From positions 124,001-188,000 of the forward strand of contig NZ_SOCA01000001.1 of the NCBI RefSeq assembly GCF_004364345.1: a stretch of DNA of 64,000 nucleotides, given 5' to 3'. Positions 17,546 to 27,600 of this stretch are shown in pieces; within the stretch, counting starts at the first letter, position 1, and each line of letters begins with the position of its first letter. Below the pieces are notes generated by a model. It was not told the origin of the DNA. It searched no databases and saw nothing but the letters and a program-made list of their open reading frames with translations. Both the position numbers and the translations under genes were made by a program. The DNA comes from Prosthecobacter fusiformis (GTDB lineage Bacteria > Verrucomicrobiota > Verrucomicrobiia > Verrucomicrobiales > Verrucomicrobiaceae).

Positions 17546-17815
17546 TTGTGGGTGTCACGTCCTCAGGAAGCCAGTGCTGCGCTTTGCGAAGCTCTCAGAG
17601 AAATTCTCCGAGAGGCTAGGATCGAAGCGGATTTGTCACTGAACGAACTTGGCAAACGGTCTGGCGTTGATCGCAATGCCATTAGCTTTGTTGAGCAAGG
17701 ACGACGCATCCCTTCGGTGGAGACATTGGCGAAGATAGCTTTCGGATTAGGACTCCCAGCAAGCCTCCTTTGGCAGAGAGCAGAAAGGCGGGATCTGGGC
17801 AACAAGGGCAAATAA
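17546..17815 (+). CDS. XRE-family helix-turn-helix regulator
   Basis: An 89-residue protein with one complete XRE domain: 'LREARIEADLSLNELGKRSGVDRNAISFVEQGRRIPSVETLAKIAFGLGL' split into the five expected helices. No ATG is available: an in-frame stop precedes a TTG at 17546, and a GTG at 17552 is equally possible. It is divergent from the small gene at 17238 and precedes the membrane protein at 17836 by 20 bases. It most likely regulates the second conjugation operon and itself, perhaps through sites in the 17480-17545 gap. Confidence 0.88.
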   Translation: MWVSRPQEASAALCEALREILREARIEADLSLNELGKRSGVDRNAISFVEQGRRIPSVETLAKIAFGLGLPASLLWQRAERRDLGNKGK

Positions 17816-17835
17816 CAAGCGAAACCCTCAATTAT

Positions 17836-18540
17836 ATGAACCTACCGACATTTGGAATCTGGAGGCGCAAAAGGCCAGAGGTGATCAAATACTGGTATAC
17901 CCCGATTGAGCGCGGCTCGTTTAGCACAGACGAGTTTTACAGCCGGATCGAAGGCTGGCTTCAGGAAAGGCAATTACCTGGTTTTGAGGTCACTCGTGAG
18001 GAATTCAGCGAAGGCGGAGCACTTTCACCTCACCGCCAATATCTCCGCATCCGCCGCGAGCGGCTGGTCTTTGATGTCTGCTCCGCCGCCTTTGGGGAGG
18101 CCTGGTTCTTTTCAGCTAGGCAGGCCCAGATCCCTGTCTCTCTCATGGTCTGGGAACTGTTGGTCATCCTTGCCGTCATCGCTGCCATCGTTCTCGGCTA
18201 CATCCAGCTCTTCGGCGTCATCGCCGGAAGCGCTATCATTCTTTTCAGCCTGATCGGCGGGTTCATGCTTATGAGGAACGCCCTGACGCTGGGCCTCCAT
18301 GACCTGGACGCGTTCTTTCTTCGCATTCCCATTTTCGGCACGCTTTATGAACTGGTTCGGAAGGAAACTTATCACCGCTATGACACACGTTTGATGTTTT
18401 TGGATCAGACGGAAGCTCTTGTGAAACGTGCCGTCGAGGAGATGACGGCGGCGGGTGGCATCAAGCAGGTTGAGTTCAAAGAAGCCTGGCCGGAGGCCCA
18501 TCCGGCGCTCGCTTCCCTGCTCCGCCGGTTGGAACGATGA
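17836..18540 (+). CDS. Membrane protein of the conjugation operon, hypothetical
   Basis: A 234-residue protein with a soluble N-terminal third and a hydrophobic pair of helices near residues 110-155 (VWELLVILAVIAAIVLGYIQLFGV, AGSAIILFSLIGGFMLM). It ends four bases before the next ATG, so it is co-transcribed with the large coupling ATPase, which lacks obvious membrane helices. It is therefore a good candidate for that ATPase's membrane anchor. No known family recognised. Confidence 0.75.
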   Translation: MNLPTFGIWRRKRPEVIKYWYTPIERGSFSTDEFYSRIEGWLQERQLPGFEVTREEFSEGGALSPHRQYLRIRRERLVFDVCSAAFGEAWFFSARQAQIPVSLMVWELLVILAVIAAIVLGYIQLFGVIAGSAIILFSLIGGFMLMRNALTLGLHDLDAFFLRIPIFGTLYELVRKETYHRYDTRLMFLDQTEALVKRAVEEMTAAGGIKQVEFKEAWPEAHPALASLLRRLER

Positions 18541-18543
18541 GCC

Positions 18544-21500
18544 ATGACCACACTCGAACAGGAGCTTACCGGGCAGTTCTACCGCTTCGAGCTTCCCGGA
18601 CGCGGCGGACAGGTGTGCCCGGAGCCGGTGTCCATCGAGCCTCCGTTCCGATCTTTCCCCGGATATCACCTCCCCCAGCCAAAGGTTAAGGACGACGGAC
18701 GCAAGCACACGTTTTTCAGCGGCTTTATGGAGCGGCTCGGAAGGACAATATCCGATACTGAGGAACCAGCTGATCCAGAGGAGCATGAGTCCCCGCAATT
18801 TTTCCCGTGGGAACGGCAGGCTATCGTTGAATTTCAGATTTCGCTTCCTCGCGAGCGCAAAGGCTTGGCGGCGCGCATGGAGCAGCTCCTTAGTTCTATC
18901 TCTCTTTGCGGGGAGCCGGTGAGCTTCGAGATTCTGGGAATGGGTGGCGACGCGCTGCTCCAAATTGCTGCAAGCATTGACGACGCTCCTCTCGTCGAAC
19001 GACAGCTTTCCCTGCTTTTCCCTGGAATGGTTGTGACCGCGACCGAGGACGCGCTGATGGAAGCCTGGCAACAGACAGGCAACTCGTTTGCGATCTGCGA
19101 ATGCGGCCTTGAGCGGGAATTCATGCTACCTCTGGGCCTGATACGTTCGGGCCCGTATTTCCCTCTGCTTTCCGCTTTGGCATCGCTCGACGAGACGGAA
19201 CTCGGCATCCTGCAGGTCATCTTCGAGCCCGTGCGTCATTCCTGGGGCGGCGAGGCGCTCCAGGCGGTATCCGATGGTGAGGGCGGCCCATTCTTCGTGA
19301 ATCGCCCTGAGCTACTAACCGGAGCGAAAGCGAAGTTCTCAAGACCTCTCCATGCGGTAGTAGTCCGCTTCGCCTCTTCAGCCGATGACTCTGAGCGCGC
19401 CTGGAAAATCGTTGCGGAGATGCTATCAGGATTCGTTGCGGATGCGAGCGATGCCGACAACCGCCTGATCCCCCTCTCAAATGATGGCTACGAGGGGCGG
19501 GATCACGAGCGCGACCTGATCCTCCGCCAGTCAAGGCGGACCGGGATGCTTCTCAACCGGGACGAACTGTCTTGGCTGGTGCGCTTCCCCGAAGACCCTC
19601 TCACTGCTGCGCTCCTGAGGTCGGACAGCGGCATGACTCGGGCCGCACCTGAATCGGCCATCCAGACTTCTCCCCTTCAGCTTGGCTTCAACGAACATGG
19701 AGGCGTTTCAAATCCCGTCTTCCTTAGCGACGAGAACCGCTTTCGTCACACCCATGTCATTGGAGCCTCAGGCACTGGTAAATCGACCCTGCTTTTCAAT
19801 CTGATCCGCCAGGACATCGAAGCTGGCGCTGGAGTGGGGGTGTTGGACCCGCATGGAGACCTGATCGAGAAAATCCTCGGGATCATTCCCGATCACCGGA
19901 TCAAGGATGTGATATTGCTCGACCCTTCAGACGAAGAGTATGTCATCGGGTTCAACATCCTGTCAGCCCACAGCGATCTTGAAAAGACTTTACTTGCCTC
20001 GGACCTGGTTTCGATCTTCGCTCGGCTCTCGACCAGCTGGGGGGACCAGATGAACAGCGTCTTCCAGAATGCAATTCTCGCCTTCCTCGAAAGCCGCACC
20101 GGCGGCACCCTGGCGGACCTCCGGCGCTTTCTGCTCGATAAGGACTTCCGGTCAGCCTTCCTGAAAACGGTGGAAGACCCGGAGGCAGTCTTCTATTGGG
20201 AGAAGGCGTTCCCCCAGCTTGGCGGCAACAAGTCCATAGGCCCCATCTTGACCCGGCTGGAATCGTTTTTGTCGCCCAAATCCATCCGGTACATGGTCTC
20301 AGAGAAGTCTAACAATCTCGACTTTGCCCAGATAATGAACAGCGGCAAAATTCTCCTGGCATGTCTGCCCCAGGGACGGATGGGCCGCGAGAATTCGTAT
20401 CTCCTCGGCAGCCTCCTGGTGGCAAAATTTCAGCAGACGGCCATGAGCCGCCAAGCTCTCGCTGAGAAGGACCGGAAGCCATTCTGGCTCTACATTGACG
20501 AGTTCCAAAACTTCGCCACCCCTTCGATGTCAGAGATCCTCTCAGGTGCCCGTAAGTACCGACTTGGACTCACACTTGCCCACCAAGACCTTGCGCAAAT
20601 TCGACGATACCCGGAGCTTTCGAGCGCAGTTTTAACAAACACTTGCACGCGTATCGTCTTTCGTCCCGGCGATGAGGATGCCCAGTCGCTGGCGGCAGGC
20701 TTCGCGCATTTTGATTCCAAGGCGCTCATGAGCCTCTCCGTTGGCGATGCCGTCTGCCGGATCGGGCGCAGCGATGCGGACTTCAATCTCAGGGTGCCTG
20801 CCTCAGATCTCGGCGATAAAGAACATCTGGGAGAAAGACGCCTTGAGGTTATCGAAAGTTCGCGCAGCCAGTATGGACGGTCCAAGGTTGAGATTGCGGC
20901 CGAAAGGGTGGAAAACAGCACCGCACCGCACAAGCCTTCTCTTGCAGCGGAGAGACAGGAAAAGAAGTCGATTGACCCGGAGCCCAGAAAAACAGATGCA
21001 GGTGAAAGTGCAGAGGAAAAGCCAAAGGCCCCTTCCCTATCATCTGCGGTTCCAAGCTCACCTGCTTCACCCTCTTCATACAGCCCGACTACTATTCGGG
21101 AAGATGTGGAGGCTCTTGGACGCGGCGGGGCGCTTCATCAGGCAGTGCAACTGGAACTCAAGCAAATCGCCGAGACGCACGGGTTCAGGGCTGTCGTGGA
21201 GAAACAGATTTCCGGTTCCCTGGAGACAGTGGATCTCTACCTGGAACGAGGCAGCACGATCATCGCCTGCGAGATCTCGGTGACTAACACGCTCGAATAT
21301 GAACTGAAGAATGTAACCAAGTGCTTGAAAGCCGGATTCCCATTGGTGGCGATGGTCGCGCTAGACGCAGGAAAGCTAGCAAAGCTTGAGGCCGCTATCC
21401 GCAACTCCTTATCCGATGTGCAGACCACACAGGTGCAATTCTTTCTGAAGAGCGACTTTGTTACCCTCCTTCAGTCGCTGGTGCTAAAAGATGTCCATTT

Positions 21501-21651
21501 CTCAGGTGGAAAAGAGAAACTGCGGAAGGGCTGGAAAGTCAATACCACCACTGTTGAAATCAGCGAAGAGGAAGCGAAGGCGCGCGCTGCAAGCATAGCC
21601 TCAGCAATGGCAGACTCACTCAAGAGCCGAAAGCGTTCCAATGGCTCATGA
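18544..21651 (+). CDS. Large VirD4/HerA-type coupling ATPase with C-terminal nuclease-like domain
   Basis: A 1035-residue protein. Residues 1-400 form an N-terminal domain found in 'type IV secretory system conjugative DNA transfer' proteins of integrative elements. The ATPase core follows: Walker A GASGTGKST at about 407-415, FDPHGDL-like VLDPHGDLIEKI, Walker B FWLYIDEFQNF at about 647-657 and SGARKYRLGLTLAHQDL. The stretch from about 770 to 850 is charged and low-complexity. Residues about 862-960 look like a PD-(D/E)xK fold: GFRAVVEKQ, VDLYLERGSTIIACEISVTN, with Asp and Glu in the right order. That would be unusual for a coupling protein. It probably powers DNA export through a membrane partner (17836). 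Confidence 0.85.
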   Translation: MTTLEQELTGQFYRFELPGRGGQVCPEPVSIEPPFRSFPGYHLPQPKVKDDGRKHTFFSGFMERLGRTISDTEEPADPEEHESPQFFPWERQAIVEFQISLPRERKGLAARMEQLLSSISLCGEPVSFEILGMGGDALLQIAASIDDAPLVERQLSLLFPGMVVTATEDALMEAWQQTGNSFAICECGLEREFMLPLGLIRSGPYFPLLSALASLDETELGILQVIFEPVRHSWGGEALQAVSDGEGGPFFVNRPELLTGAKAKFSRPLHAVVVRFASSADDSERAWKIVAEMLSGFVADASDADNRLIPLSNDGYEGRDHERDLILRQSRRTGMLLNRDELSWLVRFPEDPLTAALLRSDSGMTRAAPESAIQTSPLQLGFNEHGGVSNPVFLSDENRFRHTHVIGASGTGKSTLLFNLIRQDIEAGAGVGVLDPHGDLIEKILGIIPDHRIKDVILLDPSDEEYVIGFNILSAHSDLEKTLLASDLVSIFARLSTSWGDQMNSVFQNAILAFLESRTGGTLADLRRFLLDKDFRSAFLKTVEDPEAVFYWEKAFPQLGGNKSIGPILTRLESFLSPKSIRYMVSEKSNNLDFAQIMNSGKILLACLPQGRMGRENSYLLGSLLVAKFQQTAMSRQALAEKDRKPFWLYIDEFQNFATPSMSEILSGARKYRLGLTLAHQDLAQIRRYPELSSAVLTNTCTRIVFRPGDEDAQSLAAGFAHFDSKALMSLSVGDAVCRIGRSDADFNLRVPASDLGDKEHLGERRLEVIESSRSQYGRSKVEIAAERVENSTAPHKPSLAAERQEKKSIDPEPRKTDAGESAEEKPKAPSLSSAVPSSPASPSSYSPTTIREDVEALGRGGALHQAVQLELKQIAETHGFRAVVEKQISGSLETVDLYLERGSTIIACEISVTNTLEYELKNVTKCLKAGFPLVAMVALDAGKLAKLEAAIRNSLSDVQTTQVQFFLKSDFVTLLQSLVLKDVHFSGGKEKLRKGWKVNTTTVEISEEEAKARAASIASAMADSLKSRKRSNGS

Positions 21652-21658
21652 CGGGACA

Positions 21659-24600
21659 CTATGGCCTTCCCCCAAGTGCACGAACTTCGGCCAGCATCGG
21701 CCAGAGATGATGCTGGTTTTCAGGGTTCTGCGCCATCACGATCTGCGAAAGTGCTTCCCATGTCTTAGTGGCAATGGCAGGGCGCTTTCGAACCATTTGA
21801 ATAACCGTATCAGCAAACCTTGCAGCGCACTCCGAAGGCGTGTCTCCGTATGCAAATTCCATACTGAAAGCAAGATCGACCGCATGCGCCTCAAAGTTGG
21901 GATCACCTTCCTTTTCGAGCCTGTCAAAAAATTCATTCAGCAACTTCATCCAATAAATCTCGTCCGCAGTGCGATACCAACTCCTCTGTTTGGTGATAAA
22001 GTAGGAGATTCCCCAAAGTTCTTCGGCTTTGTGTTCTTCAGACAGTCGAAGTTTTGAAACGTCGAACGCCTCCATCTGAATATGAAAAGCACTGCTTAAT
22101 GCCTCAGGCGCAGGCTGGAGGTTCAATGCAAGGGAAAGAAACTTCCATGATTCCGCAGAGTTGGAAAGCTCCACATGTTCGCAATGCCGTTGTAGCTTAC
22201 CGAGAACGGTTTTCTGATTGATCCAGATTTGTTGTTCAACAGTCACCCAGTCCTTCAACAACTCCACTGAAGCTGAAGCAAGAAATGTCCCCAGCCTGTT
22301 TGTCCAATCGGCACGCAAAACGGGCATTGAAGTTTCGGGCGTGGGTGCATCCTTGCTAGTAAACAAAAGAGTCCGGTATAGCTCCGTCAGTGAATCCGCC
22401 GTCGGGGCTGATAGCCTGTCCAATGAAATAAGTTGGGGTAGCGCGTGAAGCAGAAGCCATTTCGCACTGAAGTGTAGCGGATGAACCACGTCAGGAATTA
22501 CCTCCCGATTTTCGAAGAGACTCGCCGGAACCAGCTCAAGACGATTAAAGGCGGCAATCACCTCGGGCGACTGTGGCGGGCGTGGAAGCCAGAATTGCAG
22601 AATCCCGGCATGCACCCAAGCGCATAGCCACATTTCTTCCGGGGCAAAGTCCTCATTGCGGGCCGCCAGACAACGCCATGACCATCGAAGCACAGCATTG
22701 AAATAACTCCAGCTCTCCTTCGCCACATCGCCGATAAGGGAATCAAGCAGTGCCTTGCCGCGCTCTTGCGCGGGGCTATCTGGACGAAGCAACAAACACG
22801 CGAGTTGCAGACGGAGGAAGGGATTGGAAACAGGAGCTTCGAAGGATCTGACAAATGCGTCTAACTCCGTTGCAGAAAGGGAAAAGATGCGCACAGCCCA
22901 GATCTCTGGCAGCCGCACTGGCAAGGAGCCTTGCCGTGCGAAAGCATCGGCCATTTCGTAGTCTTCCATTAGCTGGGGTGCCGCCTCAGTCATCAGCTCA
23001 AAAAGGGGTCTTTGAAGGCACATCCCTGGCTCCAGACCAGCATGCCGGAGCAGGGATGCACAGCCTAGTGGTCTAGCCTCTTTTTCAATATGACTTATCC
23101 GAATTGTAGCTTCTGGTGGACGATTTAAGAAACGACGAAACTGGAGGGTTGTGGACTCTTCCTGGAGCAGGTCGTATTGATCGATGCGATCAGAGGGTGA
23201 TGCCAGTGCAGCAATAGACGGGAAGAGTGTCTGTGCCTTTTCCTGAGAAAGGTCGATGTCTGATCTCCTGGCTTGGAGGAATGAAATCCGTGTGGGCATT
23301 TCCGGCGATGCCAGGGCCGCATCGCCACTGCGGTAATGCAAAGGGCCATCCGCGCCACTGGAAAAAGAAACGTCTGGCAGACCTTGTGGATTGGGTGCCC
23401 ACGAAACTTGATATTCCCTTTGCCCGCATTGCGACACAACGGTTACAGCGCCACCGCTCATCGCACGTTCAATCGCGTCCCAAACAGATCTGCGTTCGAA
23501 ATGGAACCCTCCCAATAGCATGACTTGGTCGATACCAAACTGCTCCCTCTCTTCTTGGGACAATGATACGTGACCATGCCCTACATTCATTAGGCCCAGA
23601 ATAATGGAGGTGGCAAACGGGATCATTCCCTGGCCAGCCCCCGCTTCAGGGTGCTCGGTATGGATCTGGTTCACCATGCTCTTAATTGCCTCACAGAAAT
23701 GGTGATATTCTCTTGCTCGCAATCGAAGAGATTTAATCAGCCACTTGGCGAAACCGCTCGTTCGCTCGGTCAGCATATCTAGATCCGACCGCTGTTGCTC
23801 CCAAATTTGCAGGCAAAAGAAGCAGAACAGATCTGACAGAGTCCGGTCTCGATATCTTTCGGGTTCCGCTTGAGGATGAAGCTGTTTCATAGCAAGCGTG
23901 CCGACATCTGTGACGAGGGCATGCAACAGCCATTGAGCCTTGTTATCCCTGATATCTTTATCATCTTCATGAGTCCATAGGTCTGCAAAAACTGATGCAG
24001 CCGATATAAGAATCTGTGTCAGAAAACCTATCTCGGTAGAATCCACGTCCCCCGCTTTGCTAAATTGCATGGATTTGGCATCTAAAAAACAGGCCGCATA
24101 ATAGCGACGAATGACCTCAAGCTCGGGCGTTTCCCGAAGTTCCTTTGTATGAAGATTGGTTGCACCCTTCAGACGAAAAAGCAGCTCTTCTTTGCAGAGC
24201 GGTATAAACCGGGCATTCCCTAGTCGCATGCGATGAAGGCAGCCAAAGAATTCTGAAGCCGAGAGACGATGAACCTTATGCAGCCAGTAAAGAACATCCA
24301 AAAGACCAACAATGGGAGCTTCACCCGCAAAGAGAAAACCGGTCATCCAGCGATCTTCGGATACAATCAAGGCTCCTGACGTGACAGCCAGAAGATCGAG
24401 GACGCTGTTAAACAAAAGTGATTCTCTTTCATGACGCACAGCATGCGATGAAACCGGCCCAGTCTGGTACCGCCTGCCCAGTTCTCCCTGCAAATGTTTT
24501 TGCAGGGAGTCTATGCCAGCTAATACTTCATTTTGGTATTTTGCCTGCCTTTGCGCTTCACGACATCTTTGCTCCTCTTCGTATGTGATCCAGACTTTGC

Positions 24601-27600
24601 AGCGTGTTATCAGTGAGTCCAGAGCCCCGACATTCATCAAGGAACGTGCGATTTCCGTATCCAAGATGATTGTTGAGAGATGTTCGAGGCGAACACTCGG
24701 GGAGGCAGGATGGAAAGAATTGTGGCTATGAATTTTTGGACGGAGTTCTTCCTCTTCGATCCAACCTGCGTCAATCATTCCCTGAACGAGTCCTGATGGA
24801 CCACCGACATGCTGAAGTAATTTCTCGGGTACATCCAGAGGCTTGCCTGGCTCAAAATCCCAATCCAACGGCCAGAAGTCAATCAGTACGCCTCCTCCTT
24901 CCACAGCCGCAGAGAATGCACTCTTCCAATTTTGAGTCATCCCCGAGGCCCATGCCTCCAGACCGGGAATTTCAGATTGGGATTGCGAAGTGACACGTAT
25001 CCTGCCCGCATCTATTAGAACCAGCAGTTGATCCACTTCCCTTTCCCGCGAGGGTTGACGATCAGCGAGCTGTTTCATTTCCTCAAGCAACAGCCCAGGA
25101 ATCTTTGGAGAGATGCTCAATTGAGCTTCGGATTTTTCCAAAACATCAAGCATGCCAAGACGATGCGCGACCAAGAGGGAGGTAATATCAAGGTGCAACT
25201 TCCAAGGGCTTGAAGGGGGAGGCTCGGAAAAATGATAGCGCCGTCCGTGTCTCAGGCGCGCACTCCACAGCCGTGTTGGAGCAGCAAAGTAATCACCATT
25301 AGCTGGCGGGCAGGCATCATGAACAATCGCACTGAGGGGATGTCCTGTCACATCAGCATAGGCATGAACATGAACGCGGCCTAGGCGGTAATGCTCCTCC
25401 TGTTCGGCCCGAACGCTTTGCTTCTCCCGCATTAGCTCGGAAACTTCATCCATGGTAAACCTTTTCATGGGCCCAGCGGGACTTAGTGCCGACTGCATCA
25501 CTTCTGGAGCCAGCTCATCAGCCAGGTTGAGCTTGTTCGCTAAAATAAAAGTATAAGCGGCTGTGTGAGGCAGATGAATCTGCGGTGTTGCAACCGCAGC
25601 CCTGAATAACTGTCGGGCGAGCTGGATGTGAACAGCAGTGAGATGATCCGCCATATGCAGCAGATTCTGCGCGGGACACTCCCCTGTTTGAAGTACCCGT
25701 TGGGCAGCCTCAATCATGTGCAGATGATCGCCTGCCTCCTTGGATTTATTGAACCAAAGAAGGATGTTTTGTTGATTCGGATGCTTTTGAATGATCTGTT
25801 TGATCAGGCTCAGAGCAGTTTGGAAATCTCCCTTCTGAAAACAGGCTTCGCTCTCGATCTGCAGAAAGACATCGGAATTTTCATCATTCACGAGACTGCG
25901 ATACTCGTTGAGAATACGCAGAGATTGTTCCCACTTTCCGGCTTCATTCAAGGCGGTCAATACCATCTCTAGAGTCCGCTTGCCAGGAAACTCACGCAGC
26001 AGCCTATCCACATGTTCAACAACGAATTCGGGGGAGTCTAACCTCACATGCATCTCGCATGCCGAAAACAGATCTGTCACTTTTCCAGAGTGCGTCCAAA
26101 GATCGACATAAGCTTTTAAGCATTCCTCTTTGCAGTCTCCGCGAAGGGCTGGCAATCTGAGGCTGAAGGCGAGCAGTTGAATGCGTTCTTCTTCATCTTC
26201 CGCCTCACTCAGAATAGTCCTAACAGTTTCTGTTTGTTGCAGGGCTCCTGCCAGTTGAATTCGGGAGAACCGCCAGCCTTTGGATGATTGCCCAATGCTA
26301 AAAGCCTCTTTGAATCGGTCCATCAACTCAGCGGCTTCGGCTTCTTTGCCTTGATGCTGATAAAGCTGTCGTAAAATTTCAACTGACTCAATCTCACCAT
26401 TAGCCAGAATGGCATGGCACGTATTCTCTATTTGGACCAGATCCACTGGCAACTCCGCCAGTAAAGCCCAGTGGATAGAAAGAGATGAGCCCGGTTGTAG
26501 CGTTTGAATTTGGTGAAATATCGCCAAGCATTTTTCCACAGGGGCAGATCCCAGACTGGGATTGATTCGCGCCAAATTGCACCAGCATGCGAGAGACCAA
26601 AGAAGGTATCGCAATTGCTGTTCGGACCCCACATCCATTCGCGTGGCAAAATCTTCAAACAATTCTGCAGCTTTTTCAAAATGACGCACCGCCTCAGCCG
26701 TCGTGTAAACGCATTCCACAGCCAAGGGTATAGGGTAGGCTGAGGCAAGCCAAGCCGAGGCGTGTGGAGATATGGCACTGGCGTATTCAATCAGCGCCTT
26801 GGCTTCGAGATTCCCCAAGCTATGAGGCTCGCTTTCCAGCGCTAACTGGTTGGACTGGTGTGCTTTATCTAAATTTTTGAGCTTTAGGTAAGCCCAGGTC
26901 AGGCAGCTATGAACCGTGGTGGAACAGGGGAACGGGGCTGCCGGGTCCAAAGCGATACGTATAGCCTCCTCGTATTGTTCATCATTGACAAGCAGCAAGA
27001 GTTTCCATCGCCATTCCTGCTCAGTGACTGGACTCGGGTAGCTTTCCAGCATGGCTTTTTCGTTGCCTTCCGTGATCGCGATTAACGCTTCACTTGTCAC
27101 AAACCGCTCATTTGGGCATTCAGCTTTAGCCTGTGACAAAAGGGTTTTTGCCCCAGCCGTTTTCGCCTGCCTGTTGATGACCGCGTGAATCAGTGCTCGA
27201 TAGGCCTTGGCACGCGTGGAATGCTGAAGAACACTCCATACACTGGCATTCGCCATCAACGTCCTGACATCTTTTTCAGCCGCAGCGAAATGGCCTTCTG
27301 AAAGTTTCTTCTGGATAACTTTCAACCGCTCCTCCTTTTCGTTCCCTAGGTCAATGAAGAGCGCGCTGGCCTCTGAGTGCCTCAGGGACTGCGGGGCTGA
27401 GACAGGCGAAGAATCCAGCCCCCCCTCGTGGGTCTGCGACGCTTCTTTTTTAATCGATGCAACAGCCATACCAAGCCACTCTAGTGACAAGCCAAAAATC
27501 AAATCTTTGCCCTTGGGTTTCACCAGTGAAAGATGATCAGCATCAATGTCATGGATCCTACCCACATTTGGATTGGCCGAGGCGCGAGGAACGATCAATA

